A DNA stretch of 64,000 nt from UBA10649 sp964597445 (GTDB taxonomy: Bacteria > Actinomycetota > Actinomycetes > S36-B12): the NCBI GenBank assembly GCA_964597445.1, contig CAZQXO010000003.1:20758-84757 (forward strand). Reading direction: 5' to 3'. The translations under genes were made by a program, and so were the position numbers. Of the stretch, positions 1-7,656 are shown piece after piece; position 1 is the first letter of the stretch, and every line of letters begins with the position of its first letter. The notes below the pieces were generated by a model. That model had not been told where the DNA came from. It was given only the letters and a program-made list of their open reading frames with translations, and searched no databases.

Positions 1-255
1 TGCGAGCACTGCAACGGCCGCGGTATCCGGGTGTCGCTCAACGTGGACCACGCGCACGAGTCCCCGAAGGGACGCAAGCCGGCGGGGTTCGTGGATCCGG
101 CGGAGGCCGCGGCTCGGGCCCTGGCTGCGGTGGAGCAGCCCGAGGGGGACGCTGCGGTGGAGCAGCCCGAGGGGGACGCTGCGGTGGAGCAGCCCGAGGG
201 GGACGCCCACGAGGCCTCCCACGGGGGTGGGGAGGCCCCCGCGGGGGCGGTTTGA
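1..255 (+). CDS. rne: Ribonuclease E/G family protein, C-terminal fragment
   Basis: The reading frame enters from the left edge and only the last 84 residues are present. The first residues carry a C-x2-C-x-G-x-G pattern (CEHCNGRG) typical of the zinc-link end of the actinobacterial RNase E/G catalytic core, which processes rRNA and degrades mRNA. It is followed by an acidic, disordered Ala/Glu/Pro-rich tail that contains three identical nine-residue repeats. The position directly upstream of rplU and rpmA is the usual place for rne in actinobacteria. The assignment rests on the Cys motif and on synteny, since the catalytic domain lies outside the window. Confidence 0.8.
   Translation, partial: CEHCNGRGIRVSLNVDHAHESPKGRKPAGFVDPAEAAARALAAVEQPEGDAAVEQPEGDAAVEQPEGDAHEASHGGGEAPAGAV
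127..207 (+). repeat. Three tandem 27-bp coding repeats in the rne tail
   Basis: Three consecutive in-frame units encode AVEQPEGDA. They are nearly identical at DNA level (only the last codon of unit three differs), which indicates recent slippage or unequal recombination in the disordered tail of RNase E. Confidence 0.9.
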
Positions 256-281
256 CCCCTCGTGACCCCGTTCCGTATTCT
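252..281 (+). promoter_or_regulatory. Sigma-70-type promoter of rplU-rpmA
   Basis: A -35 hexamer TTGACC (252-257) overlaps the rne stop codon and is separated by 18 bp from the -10 hexamer TATTCT (276-281). The predicted start near 288 leaves a leader of about 50 nt before the rplU start codon. Confidence 0.6.
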
Positions 282-337
282 TGACCCTCGTGCCCACGGC
301 CGCTGCCGGGGCGCGTTCCAGACGACAGGAGTCAGTG

Positions 338-652
338 GTGTACGCCATCGTTCGCGCCGGCGGCCGGCAGGAGAAGGTCGCAGTGGGCGACGTCGTGGTG
401 CTCGACCGGCAGGCAGGTGAGCCCGGCGCCACCGTCGACCTCCCCGTGCTGCTGCTCGTCGACGGCACCGCGGTGACGTCCGATCCGGCGGTCCTGGCCA
501 AGGCCTCGGTCAAGGCGGAGATCGTCGATCACCGTCGTGGCCCGAAGATCGACATCCTGAAGTACAAGAACAAGACCGGCTACCGCCGCCGTCAGGGTCA
601 TCGTCAGGACCTCACGGCGGTCAAGGTCACCGGCATCACCCCGGGGAAGTGA
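338..652 (+). CDS. rplU: 50S ribosomal protein L21
   Basis: The 104-residue protein begins MYAIVRAGGRQ and ends with the L21 signature KYKNKTGYRRRQGHRQ, which binds 23S rRNA. GTG 338 is chosen as start: it matches the conserved L21 N-terminus and has an AGGAG sequence 6 nt upstream, whereas the upstream in-frame GTG at 281 would add 19 unrelated residues. It is the first gene of an rplU-rpmA operon with its own promoter behind rne. Confidence 0.97.
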   Translation: MYAIVRAGGRQEKVAVGDVVVLDRQAGEPGATVDLPVLLLVDGTAVTSDPAVLAKASVKAEIVDHRRGPKIDILKYKNKTGYRRRQGHRQDLTAVKVTGITPGK

Positions 653-657
653 CGTAG

Positions 658-909
658 ATGGCACACAAGAAGGGCGCCTCCAGCACCCGCAACGGCCGTG
701 ACTCCAACGCTCAGCGTCTGGGTGTCAAGCGCTTCGGTGGCCAGAAGGTCAACGCCGGCGAGATCATCGTCCGCCAGCGCGGAACCCACTTCCACCCGGG
801 CAACAACGTCGGCCGGGGCGGCGACGACACCCTCTTCGCCCTCGCCGCTGGTGCCGTGCAGTTCGGCACGCATCGCGGCCGCCGGGTCGTGAACATCGTC
901 ACGGAGTAG
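658..909 (+). CDS. rpmA: 50S ribosomal protein L27
   Basis: The 83-residue protein starts MAHKKGASSTRNGRDSNAQ, the conserved L27 N-terminus that reaches toward the peptidyl transferase centre, and contains GTHFHPGNNVGRGGDDTLFA. No cleavable N-terminal extension of the Firmicutes type is present. It lies five bases after rplU and is followed by a strong hairpin terminator, so rplU-rpmA form a two-gene transcription unit. Confidence 0.98.
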   Translation: MAHKKGASSTRNGRDSNAQRLGVKRFGGQKVNAGEIIVRQRGTHFHPGNNVGRGGDDTLFALAAGAVQFGTHRGRRVVNIVTE

Positions 910-926
910 TGACGCACCACAGCCAG

Positions 927-958
927 GAGGAGGGCGAGCCGATCGGCTCGCCCTCCTC
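927..958 (+). terminator. Perfect 32-nt palindrome after rpmA
   Basis: A 16-bp perfect inverted repeat (half site GAGGAGGGCGAGCCGA) has no separate loop and no U-tract. It is GC-rich and sits 17 nt after the rpmA stop, so it fits an L-shaped actinobacterial terminator. It could also separate rpmA from obgE transcription. Confidence 0.75.
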
Positions 959-1034
959 GCATGTTCGGCCGTCGATCGGCTCCCCACTGCGCGCGGCGGG
1001 GCAGCTTGCTCGCGGCACCTGAGAGGATTCGCCC

Positions 1035-2417
1035 ATGGCCACCTTCGTCGATCGTGTGGTCGTCCATGCTCAGGGCGGTGACGGCGGCAACGGCTGCGCC
1101 TCCATCCTCCGGGAGAAGTTCAAGCCCCTCGGGGGTCCCGACGGCGGGAACGGGGGGCGCGGCGGCGATGTCATCGCCGTGGTCGATCCCGGCGTGACCA
1201 CGCTGCTGGAGTTCCACCACGGACCGCATCGTCGGGCCGGGAGCGGACGTCCCGGCCAGGGCGGGCATCGCAACGGGGCCGAGGCCGAGGACATCGTCCT
1301 GCGGGTCCCCAGCGGGACCGTCATCGCCACCCCCGACGGCGAGATCCTCGCCGACCTCGTGGCGCCGGGCGCGACCTACGTCATCGCGCAGGGTGGCCGC
1401 GGCGGCCTCGGCAACGCGGCCCTCTCGTCGCCCCGACGCAAGGCTCCGGGCTTCGCCCTGCTGGGTGAACCGGGGGAGCAGCGCGATGTCATCCTCGAGC
1501 TGAAGACGGTCGCTGACGTGGCCCTCGTCGGGTTCCCGAGTGCCGGCAAGTCCAGTCTGATCGCGGCGATGTCGGCCGCGCGGCCGAAGATCGCCGATTA
1601 CCCCTTCACGACGCTGGTGCCCAACCTCGGGGTCGTCACGGCAGGGGAGGTCGTCTTCACCGTGGCCGATGTCCCCGGCCTCATCCCGGGGGCCAGCGAG
1701 GGCAGGGGGCTGGGACTCGAGTTCCTCCGCCATGTCGAGCGCTGCAGTGTCCTCGTCCATGTGCTCGACTGCGCGACGATGGAGCCCGGTCGTGATCCGC
1801 TCGAGGACTTCGACGTCATCGAGCGCGAGCTCGAGCAGTACGGCGGCTTGGCGGATCGCCCCCGTCTGGTCGCGCTGAACAAGATCGACGTCCCTGACGG
1901 GCGGGCCATGGCGGATCTGGTGCGCCCGACGCTCGAGGAGCGCGGATACCGGGTGTTCGAGATCTCCGCAGCGACTCACGAGGGGCTGCGTCCTCTGTCC
2001 TTCGCCATGGCCGAACTCGTCATGCAGGCACGGCGTGAATCCACCCCGGCGGCTGCCGAGCGGATCGTGCTGACGCCCCGGCCGGTGGATGACAGCGGCT
2101 TCACCGTGACCGCTGAGCCCGACGGGTACCGCGTGCGCGGCAGTCGTCCGGAGCGCTGGGTGCGGCAGACGGACTTCAGCAATGACGAGGCCGTCGGCTA
2201 CCTGGCGGATCGTCTCGCCCGACTCGGGGTGGAGGAGCGACTCCTCGAGGTGGGGGCCCAGCCCGGATGCACGGTCATGATCGGGCCGGCGGAGAACGCT
2301 GTCGTCTTCGACTGGTACCCGACGATCATCGCGGGCGCCCCCTCCCAAGCGAGTCCGCGCGGCACCGATGTCCGTCTCGATGCCCGGCTGGAGGAGCTGC
2401 CCGGAGGTGAGTCGTGA
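1035..2417 (+). CDS. obgE: Obg family GTPase (CgtA)
   Basis: Obg is a ribosome-associated GTPase acting in 50S assembly and stress control. The 460-residue protein has the Gly-rich OBG fold (residues 1-158, with repeats such as GGDGGNG and GGRGG), a G domain with G1 GFPSAGKSS (166-174), G3 DVPG and G4 NKID, and an OCT-type C-terminal domain from about residue 350, typical of actinobacteria. GAGAGGA upstream can act as ribosome binding site. The stop codon overlaps the GTG start of proB by 4 bp, so obgE and proB are translationally coupled. Confidence 0.97.
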   Translation: MATFVDRVVVHAQGGDGGNGCASILREKFKPLGGPDGGNGGRGGDVIAVVDPGVTTLLEFHHGPHRRAGSGRPGQGGHRNGAEAEDIVLRVPSGTVIATPDGEILADLVAPGATYVIAQGGRGGLGNAALSSPRRKAPGFALLGEPGEQRDVILELKTVADVALVGFPSAGKSSLIAAMSAARPKIADYPFTTLVPNLGVVTAGEVVFTVADVPGLIPGASEGRGLGLEFLRHVERCSVLVHVLDCATMEPGRDPLEDFDVIERELEQYGGLADRPRLVALNKIDVPDGRAMADLVRPTLEERGYRVFEISAATHEGLRPLSFAMAELVMQARRESTPAAAERIVLTPRPVDDSGFTVTAEPDGYRVRGSRPERWVRQTDFSNDEAVGYLADRLARLGVEERLLEVGAQPGCTVMIGPAENAVVFDWYPTIIAGAPSQASPRGTDVRLDARLEELPGGES

Positions 2418-3556
2418 GTTCGTCCTCCGCGGGCGACCGGCTCCGCGCTGACATCGCCGGGGCCACGCGGGTCGTGGTCAAGGTCGGTTCCTCCTCCCTG
2501 ACGCGCAAGGGCGGGGGCATCGACGACGAGCGCGTGGATGCCCTGGTCGCCTGCATCAGCGAGCGCCAGGCGCGCGGGCACCAGGTCGTGCTCGTCTCGA
2601 GCGGCGCCATCGCCAGCGGGCTGCCCGCCCTGGGCCTGACCCGACGACCCCGGGACCTCGCCACGCAGCAGGCAGCTGCCTCCGTGGGTCAGGGCCTGCT
2701 GCTGGCGCACTACAGCGCGTCCTTCGGGCGGTACGGGCTCACGGTCGGCCAGGTGCTCGTGACAGCCGACGACGTCATCCGTCGCGCGCACTACCGCAAC
2801 GCGCAGCGCACTCTCTTCCGACTCCTCGACCTCGGTGTGATTCCGATCGTGAACGAGAACGACACTGTCGCGACAGACGAGATCCGCTTCGGCGACAACG
2901 ACCGACTCGCGGCGCTCGTGGCCCACGTGGTCCAGGCCGAGGCGTTGATCCTGCTGTCGGACGTCGACGGCCTCTATGACGGGCCCCCCTCGGTCGAGGG
3001 CACACGCCTGATCGCGGAGGTGCGGGGTCCGGACGATCTCCGCGACATCCGCATCGGCGGAGTCGGCGACGCCGGTGTCGGGCTGGGGGGCATGAGCACC
3101 AAGGTCGATGCTGCAGGCATCGCATGCTCGGCGGGCATTCCCGTCCTGCTCACGTCCGCTGCATCGGTCACGCGCGCTCTGGGTGACGCCCAGACGGGCA
3201 CGATCTTCCATCCGACCGGGCGGCGCGCCTCCACCCGCCTGCTCTGGCTGGAGCATGCGACGACGCCTCAGGGCCGTCTGCGCCTGGATGCCGGGGCAGT
3301 CCGCGCCATCGTCCGAAACCGGTCATCACTGCTTCCGGCGGGCATCACTGCCGTCGAGGGCACGTTCAGTGCGGGAGATCCGGTCGAGCTTCTGGACGAA
3401 AACGGCACCACGGTCGCCCGTGGTCTGGTCAACTTTGACGCACAGGAACTGCCGGGCCTGCTGGGTCGATCCACACGCGACCTCGCACGTGAGCTGGGGC
3501 CGGAGTACGAGCGGGAGGTCGTCCACCGGGATGACCTGGTGATCATGCGCCACTAG
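2414..3556 (+). CDS. proB: Glutamate 5-kinase
   Basis: Catalyses ATP-dependent phosphorylation of glutamate, the first step of proline synthesis. The 380-residue protein has an amino-acid-kinase domain (VVKVGSSSLTRKGGG near the N-terminus, NENDTVATDEIRFGDND in the middle) and a C-terminal PUA domain from about residue 285, the long form of the enzyme. The GTG start overlaps the obgE stop. Its partner proA follows after one small gene of unknown function. Feedback inhibition by proline is a family property and cannot be judged from sequence here. Confidence 0.97.
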   Translation: MSSSSAGDRLRADIAGATRVVVKVGSSSLTRKGGGIDDERVDALVACISERQARGHQVVLVSSGAIASGLPALGLTRRPRDLATQQAAASVGQGLLLAHYSASFGRYGLTVGQVLVTADDVIRRAHYRNAQRTLFRLLDLGVIPIVNENDTVATDEIRFGDNDRLAALVAHVVQAEALILLSDVDGLYDGPPSVEGTRLIAEVRGPDDLRDIRIGGVGDAGVGLGGMSTKVDAAGIACSAGIPVLLTSAASVTRALGDAQTGTIFHPTGRRASTRLLWLEHATTPQGRLRLDAGAVRAIVRNRSSLLPAGITAVEGTFSAGDPVELLDENGTTVARGLVNFDAQELPGLLGRSTRDLARELGPEYEREVVHRDDLVIMRH

Positions 3557-3581
3557 CAGGCGACGGCAGGGAGGTGGCACC

Positions 3582-3980
3582 GTGGACTCCACAGGGCACC
3601 GGCACCTGCAGGCCGTCGACGGGCCTCCGGCCCCTCCCGACCACATGTGGCACGTGACCCTGACCGTCGCGGGCGCACCGGTCGCGGATGGCGAGATCAA
3701 GGCCGCCCTCGAACGGCTGAGCCATGAGCACCCGTTCCTGCTCTCGGGTCGCTACACCGTCGATCGAGCGGAGGTCCGGTACTGGGAGGAGGCGGCGGAC
3801 GTCTCGTCGGCCCTCCGCATGGCCGTCCACCTCTGGGACGAGCACATCGTCTCGGCTCAACTCCCCGCCTGGCGGGTCGTGGGCGTCGAGGTGGTCGATC
3901 GACAGACCTTCCACCGCCGTGGCCGCCATGTCCACGAGCAGCCGGGACTCGTGGCTGCCGGTCGCGTGATCCCGTTCTGA
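3582..3980 (+). CDS. Conserved hypothetical protein between proB and proA
   Basis: The 132-residue protein has no signal peptide and no membrane segment. I recognise no enzyme motif. It is rich in His and acidic residues (SHEHPFLLSGRYTV, VRYWEEAADVSSALRMAVHL). A GTG start with GGGAGGTGG just upstream, plus codon use like its neighbours, supports a real gene. Its place 25 bp after proB suggests it belongs to the obgE-proB operon. Proline metabolism is a guess from context only. Confidence 0.75.
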   Translation: MDSTGHRHLQAVDGPPAPPDHMWHVTLTVAGAPVADGEIKAALERLSHEHPFLLSGRYTVDRAEVRYWEEAADVSSALRMAVHLWDEHIVSAQLPAWRVVGVEVVDRQTFHRRGRHVHEQPGLVAAGRVIPF

Positions 3981-4010
3981 TCCACATCCCCCGCCACCTG
4001 TCAGCCTCGG

Positions 4011-4016
4011 TATGGT
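4011..4016 (+). promoter_or_regulatory. -10 element for leaderless proA
   Basis: TATGGT ends 7 nt before ATG 4024 and there is no Shine-Dalgarno sequence. This is the same geometry as in many first genes of this window. It argues that ATG 4024, not the in-frame ATG 4012 inside the hexamer, starts the protein. Confidence 0.5.
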
Positions 4017-4023
4017 CGAGTCC

Positions 4024-5316
4024 ATGACCACGACGACTGCCCAGGCGCAGGACGAACGCGCGCGGGTGCGCCAGACGGCCGAGCGAGCCCGTGCGGCCGC
4101 GGTCCAGTTGCGGACGCTGACGCGGAATCAGAAGGATGCAGCCCTGATCGCCATGGCGGACGCCCTCGACAGCAGCATCGACGCGATCGTGACAGCCAAC
4201 GCTGACGACGTCGACCGTGCACGCGGGGCCGGGACGTCCGAGGCCATCATCGATCGCCTCACGCTGACCGGACCCAGGATCGCGGCGATCGCCCACGCCC
4301 TGCGGGATGTCGCTGCTCTCCCCGATCCCGTGGGAGAGGTGGTGCGCGGATACACCCTTCCCAATGGCCTGACGGTGAGGCAGGTGCGGGTGCCCCTCGG
4401 AGTCGTCGGGATGATCTACGAGGCCCGCCCGAATGTGACGGTCGATGCCGCCGGGCTGTGCTTGAAGAGCGGCAACGCCGCCCTCCTGCGCGGATCATCA
4501 TCCGCCGCCTCCAGCAACGCGGCGCTGGTCGAGGTCATGCGTGCCGCGCTCGAGGGAGTCGGACTCCCGGCCGATGCGATCCAGCTCGTTCCCGGCGAGA
4601 CGCACGAGTCCGTCGATCACCTCATGAAGGCACGCGGGCTGGTCGATGTCCTGATCCCACGCGGTGGCGAGGGCCTTATCCGCAACGTGGTCGAGAACTC
4701 CATGGTGCCGGTCATCGAGACCGGCGTCGGCAACTGCCATGTGTACATCGACAAGCATGCCGACATCGACAAGGCCGTCACGATCCTGCTGAACAGCAAG
4801 GCGCAGAGAGTGAGCGTATGCAACGCCGCGGAGACCGTCCTCGTCCATCGCGACATCGCCGATGCCTTCCTACCCCGTGCTCTCGAGGCGCTGCGCGATG
4901 CCGGTGTCACCATCCACGGTGACGACCGGTTCGCGCTTCACGCCACCGGAGCGAGCATCGCCTTCGAGTCGGTCACCGACGAGGATTGGGCAGCGGAGTA
5001 CTACTCCCTCGACCTCGCGGCGGGCATCGTCGACAGCATCGACGACGCCCTGGAGCACATTCGCACGTGGTCGAGTGGCCACACCGAGGCGATCGTCAGC
5101 GACAGCCAGACGGCGATCCAGCAGTTCATCGCGGGCGTCGACTCCGCGGCCGTGATGGTGAACGCCTCGACCCGGTTCACGGACGGCGGTGAGTTCGGGT
5201 TCGGTGCCGAGATCGGAATCTCCACCCAGAAGCTGCATGCTCGAGGCCCGATGGGTCTCCCCGAGCTCACCACCACGACGTATGTCGTGACGGGTGACGG
5301 CCACATCCGCACGTGA
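4024..5316 (+). CDS. proA: Gamma-glutamyl phosphate reductase
   Basis: NADPH-dependent reduction of glutamyl-5-phosphate to glutamate semialdehyde, the second step of proline synthesis. The 430-residue aldehyde-dehydrogenase-fold protein contains VGMIYEARPNVTVDAA, LKSGNAALLRG and the catalytic-Cys stretch VSVCNAAETVLVH, with the C-terminal GFGAEIGISTQKLHARGPMG typical of ProA. The start at ATG 4024 follows the leaderless geometry; ATG 4012 would add four residues. It is separated from proB by one small gene, as often in actinobacteria. Confidence 0.96.
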   Translation: MTTTTAQAQDERARVRQTAERARAAAVQLRTLTRNQKDAALIAMADALDSSIDAIVTANADDVDRARGAGTSEAIIDRLTLTGPRIAAIAHALRDVAALPDPVGEVVRGYTLPNGLTVRQVRVPLGVVGMIYEARPNVTVDAAGLCLKSGNAALLRGSSSAASSNAALVEVMRAALEGVGLPADAIQLVPGETHESVDHLMKARGLVDVLIPRGGEGLIRNVVENSMVPVIETGVGNCHVYIDKHADIDKAVTILLNSKAQRVSVCNAAETVLVHRDIADAFLPRALEALRDAGVTIHGDDRFALHATGASIAFESVTDEDWAAEYYSLDLAAGIVDSIDDALEHIRTWSSGHTEAIVSDSQTAIQQFIAGVDSAAVMVNASTRFTDGGEFGFGAEIGISTQKLHARGPMGLPELTTTTYVVTGDGHIRT

Positions 5317-5329
5317 GCCAGGTTCCGGC

Positions 5330-5335
5330 TACAGT
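5330..5335 (+). promoter_or_regulatory. Possible -10 element before the 48-residue membrane protein
   Basis: TACAGT lies 43 nt before the ATG of the small membrane protein. A -35 element is not evident. This is a weak call based on the hexamer alone. Confidence 0.3.
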
Positions 5336-5378
5336 GACCCTGCAGGCCTGACCTGCGACGATCCGACCCGGAGGTTCC

Positions 5379-5525
5379 ATGACGGTCCTGAACACCGCCC
5401 TCGTGCTGGCCAGCGAGGGTGCCGAGGGTTCCAACGTCACCAGCCCGTACGTCTTCGGCGGAGTCGCCCTCATCGTGCTGCTCATCCTTCTGGTCATCAC
5501 CGTGATGATCAAGGTCGGCGACTGA
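5379..5525 (+). CDS. Small single-pass membrane protein
   Basis: A 48-residue protein: a polar N-terminal half (ALVLASEGAEGSNVTSPYVF) is followed by one strongly hydrophobic helix (residues 27-43, GGVALIVLLILLVITVM) and a short basic end IKVGD. GAGG 4-5 nt upstream of ATG 5379 can serve as ribosome binding site. It sits between proA and nadD, 19 bp before nadD. A similar tiny membrane protein is, to my recollection, found at this place in other actinobacteria. The function is unknown. Confidence 0.7.
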   Translation: MTVLNTALVLASEGAEGSNVTSPYVFGGVALIVLLILLVITVMIKVGD

Positions 5526-5544
5526 CTCCAAGCGCCAGGCGCCC

Positions 5545-6174
5545 ATGACCACCCTTCGCGTCGGGATCATGGGTGGATCCTTCGATCCGATCCATCTCGG
5601 CCATCTCGTGGCCGCGTCGGAGGTCGCTCATCGCTTCGACCTCGATGAGGTCATCTTCAGCCCGACCGGCGAGGCGTATCACAAGCCCGCTGATGCTCGG
5701 GCCCCCGCAGAGATCCGGTATCTCATGACGGTGGTCGCGACCGCGGCCGATCCGCGATTCCGCGTGACGCGCGTCGACATCGACCGCCCTGGTCCCACCT
5801 ACACCGTGGACACTCTGCGCGACCTGCGGTCGGAAGCCGCGATCACGCGTCCGGGTGCCGACATCCAGTGGTTCTTCATCACGGGCGCGGACGCGCTCGC
5901 CGAGATCCTGCAGTGGAGGGATGCCGACGAGATCTTCGAGCACGCGCACCTCGTGGGCGTGACCCGACCGGGTCACAGCCTCCAGGACCCGGGGCTGCCT
6001 CACGCGCAGGTCTCGCTCCTGGAGATCCCGGCTCTGTCGATCTCATCCACCGATGTGCGAACCCGTGTGCGCGACGGTGCTCCGATCCGCTATCTCGTGC
6101 CCTCCGGGGTGGCCAACCTCATCGCCAAGTACGGGCTCTACGGAAGCGACCCGACGTCGTCCTCGAGAGTGTGA
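5545..6174 (+). CDS. nadD: Nicotinate-nucleotide adenylyltransferase
   Basis: Transfers AMP from ATP to nicotinate mononucleotide to give deamido-NAD. The 209-residue protein has the nucleotidyltransferase motif GGSFDPIHLGH (residues 10-20) and the C-terminal ISST motif, both ATP-binding signatures. It opens a unit with rsfS and a histidine phosphatase, the order also seen at the nadD-rsfS-gpgP locus of M. tuberculosis. Confidence 0.96.
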   Translation: MTTLRVGIMGGSFDPIHLGHLVAASEVAHRFDLDEVIFSPTGEAYHKPADARAPAEIRYLMTVVATAADPRFRVTRVDIDRPGPTYTVDTLRDLRSEAAITRPGADIQWFFITGADALAEILQWRDADEIFEHAHLVGVTRPGHSLQDPGLPHAQVSLLEIPALSISSTDVRTRVRDGAPIRYLVPSGVANLIAKYGLYGSDPTSSSRV

Positions 6175-6232
6175 GACGCTGTCGGTCGCCCCAGCCCCCC
6201 TATCCCTGCACAACCGATCCTGAGGACCTCTC

Positions 6233-6628
6233 GTGACCGCTGCCCCCGAAGCCGTCGAGCTCACCATCGCGGCGGCGGCAGCCGCATCGGACAAGTTCGC
6301 CACGGACATCGTGGCGATCGACGTCAGCGAGCAGCTCGCCATCACCGACGTCTTCCTGCTCTGCTCCGCTGCCAACGATCGTCAGGTTCGCGCCATCGTC
6401 GATGCGGTGGAGGAGCGCCTTCATGGAATGGGATCCAAGCCGCTGCGCCGTGAGGGTGAGGCTGAGGGGCGCTGGGTCCTTCTCGACTACGGCGACATCG
6501 TCGTCCATGTCCAACTGGCGGAGGAGCGGATCCACTACGCGATCGAGCGCCTCTGGAAGGACTGTCCGATGATCGCCCTGCCGGCGGAGATCACTGAGGG
6601 CCCGGCGTCGGACGCACCCGGCTCGTGA
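6233..6628 (+). CDS. rsfS: Ribosomal silencing factor RsfS
   Basis: RsfS binds L14 on the 50S subunit and blocks subunit joining when nutrients are scarce. The 131-residue protein shows the family core VAIDVSEQLAITDVFLLCSA, DAVEERLHGMGSKPLR and WVLLDYGDIVVHVQ. The start is GTG with GAGGA about 7 nt upstream. Its stop overlaps the GTG start of the next gene by 4 bp. Confidence 0.95.
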   Translation: MTAAPEAVELTIAAAAAASDKFATDIVAIDVSEQLAITDVFLLCSAANDRQVRAIVDAVEERLHGMGSKPLRREGEAEGRWVLLDYGDIVVHVQLAEERIHYAIERLWKDCPMIALPAEITEGPASDAPGS

Positions 6629-7287
6629 CGCCCCGGCGCATCGTTCTGTGGCGGCACGGTCGGACGTCGTGGAACGCCGAGCAGAGGTTCCAGGGTCAGT
6701 CGGACATCGCGCTCGACGAGGTGGGGCGCCGGCAGGCGGAGCAGGCCGCCCGCCTGCTGGCCGAACTCGAGCCCGAGTGCATCATCAGCTCCGATCTGTC
6801 TCGGGCGCGGGAGACCGCCGAGAGCCTCGCACGCATCTCGGGTGTCCCTGTGACGGTGGATGAGCGACTGCGGGAGACCTTCGCCGGGACATGGGAGGGC
6901 ATGACGCGCCGGGAGCTTGAGCAGAGGTTCGGTGACGATCTGGCGAGCTGGTCGGCCGGATCGATGATCCGTCCGGGGGGCGGCGAGACTCGGGTCGAGG
7001 TGGCCGAGCGCATGGTCGAGGCGATCGGGGAGTCCTTGACCCAACTCGGTGCAGGACGGACCCTCATCGTTGCCACCCATGGCGGTGCAGCCCGCGCTGC
7101 CACCGGGGCGCTCCTGGGGCTGCCGACGGATCACTGGGCTGCTCTCGGGGTGCTGACCAATTGCGCCTGGTCCGTGCTGCTGGAGAACGTCCCGCGGCCC
7201 GGAGGCGAGCGGCATGGGCCACCGTGGCGACTCCAGGAGTACAACGCGGGTTCGCTTCCCGCCGTCGCCCTCGCCGACGATCGGTGA
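6625..7287 (+). CDS. Histidine phosphatase (phosphoglycerate-mutase-like)
   Basis: The 220-residue protein has the RHG signature LWRHGRTSWNAEQRFQGQ near the N-terminus, with the phosphorylated His. The second catalytic His lies in VATHGGAARA. By position after rsfS it corresponds to M. tuberculosis Rv2419c, the glucosyl-3-phosphoglycerate phosphatase of methylglucose lipopolysaccharide synthesis. Sequence alone does not separate that role from a general phosphatase or mutase, so no symbol is given. It is the last gene of the nadD operon. Confidence 0.9.
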   Translation: MTPRRIVLWRHGRTSWNAEQRFQGQSDIALDEVGRRQAEQAARLLAELEPECIISSDLSRARETAESLARISGVPVTVDERLRETFAGTWEGMTRRELEQRFGDDLASWSAGSMIRPGGGETRVEVAERMVEAIGESLTQLGAGRTLIVATHGGAARAATGALLGLPTDHWAALGVLTNCAWSVLLENVPRPGGERHGPPWRLQEYNAGSLPAVALADDR

Positions 7288-7345
7288 CGCGGGTGGGTGT
7301 CCGGATCGACCGTCGGGGCATCGTGTATCGTTCGGAATCCCGTAC

Positions 7346-7418
7346 GGGGCTGTAGCGCAGCTGGTAGCGCACCTCCATGGCATGGAGGGGGTCAGGGGTT
7401 CGAGTCCCCTCAGCTCCA
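7346..7418 (+). tRNA. tRNA-Ala (anticodon GGC)
   Basis: A 73-nt cloverleaf: acceptor GGGGCTG pairs with CAGCTCC (one G-T pair), the anticodon stem CCTCC/GGAGG encloses ATGGCAT with anticodon GGC, and the T-arm holds GGTTCGAGTCC. The 3' CCA is not encoded. Confidence 0.95.
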
Positions 7419-7622
7419 CCGTGTGAAGTCCGGGGCCATCTGTGTGTCGTGGCCTCGGATTTTGTCTGGTGCCTGGCCGCCGTCCCTCGGGTGGACGCCG
7501 ACAGTGCGCTGTCGGGGGCCGGGTGCCTCCATCCGTCGCGGGCCACCACGACTACGTCAGCTTGCCCATCTGCCTGATCGACGAGGTCGCGCGGGGAAGC
7601 AGAAGGTGCTGAGTCGCTCAGG

Positions 7623-7650
7623 TTGCGAGCGCGCCTCGGCTTTTTACACT
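7623..7650 (+). promoter_or_regulatory. Promoter of the pentapeptide-repeat gene
   Basis: TTGCGA (7623-7628) and TACACT (7645-7650) are spaced 16 bp apart. The -10 hexamer ends 6 nt before GTG 7657, so the transcript is predicted to be leaderless. The 7419-7622 stretch upstream holds no gene I can support. Confidence 0.6.
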
Positions 7651-7656
7651 GCCAAG

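Noticed and set aside
711..2348. 545-codon open frame antisense to obgE
   Set aside because: Its sequence resembles no protein and is the shadow of the high-GC obgE coding frame.
7297..7656. Upstream extension of the pentapeptide-repeat frame
   Set aside because: It reads through tRNA-Ala and lacks a signal peptide; the -10 element and signal sequence place the start at 7657.
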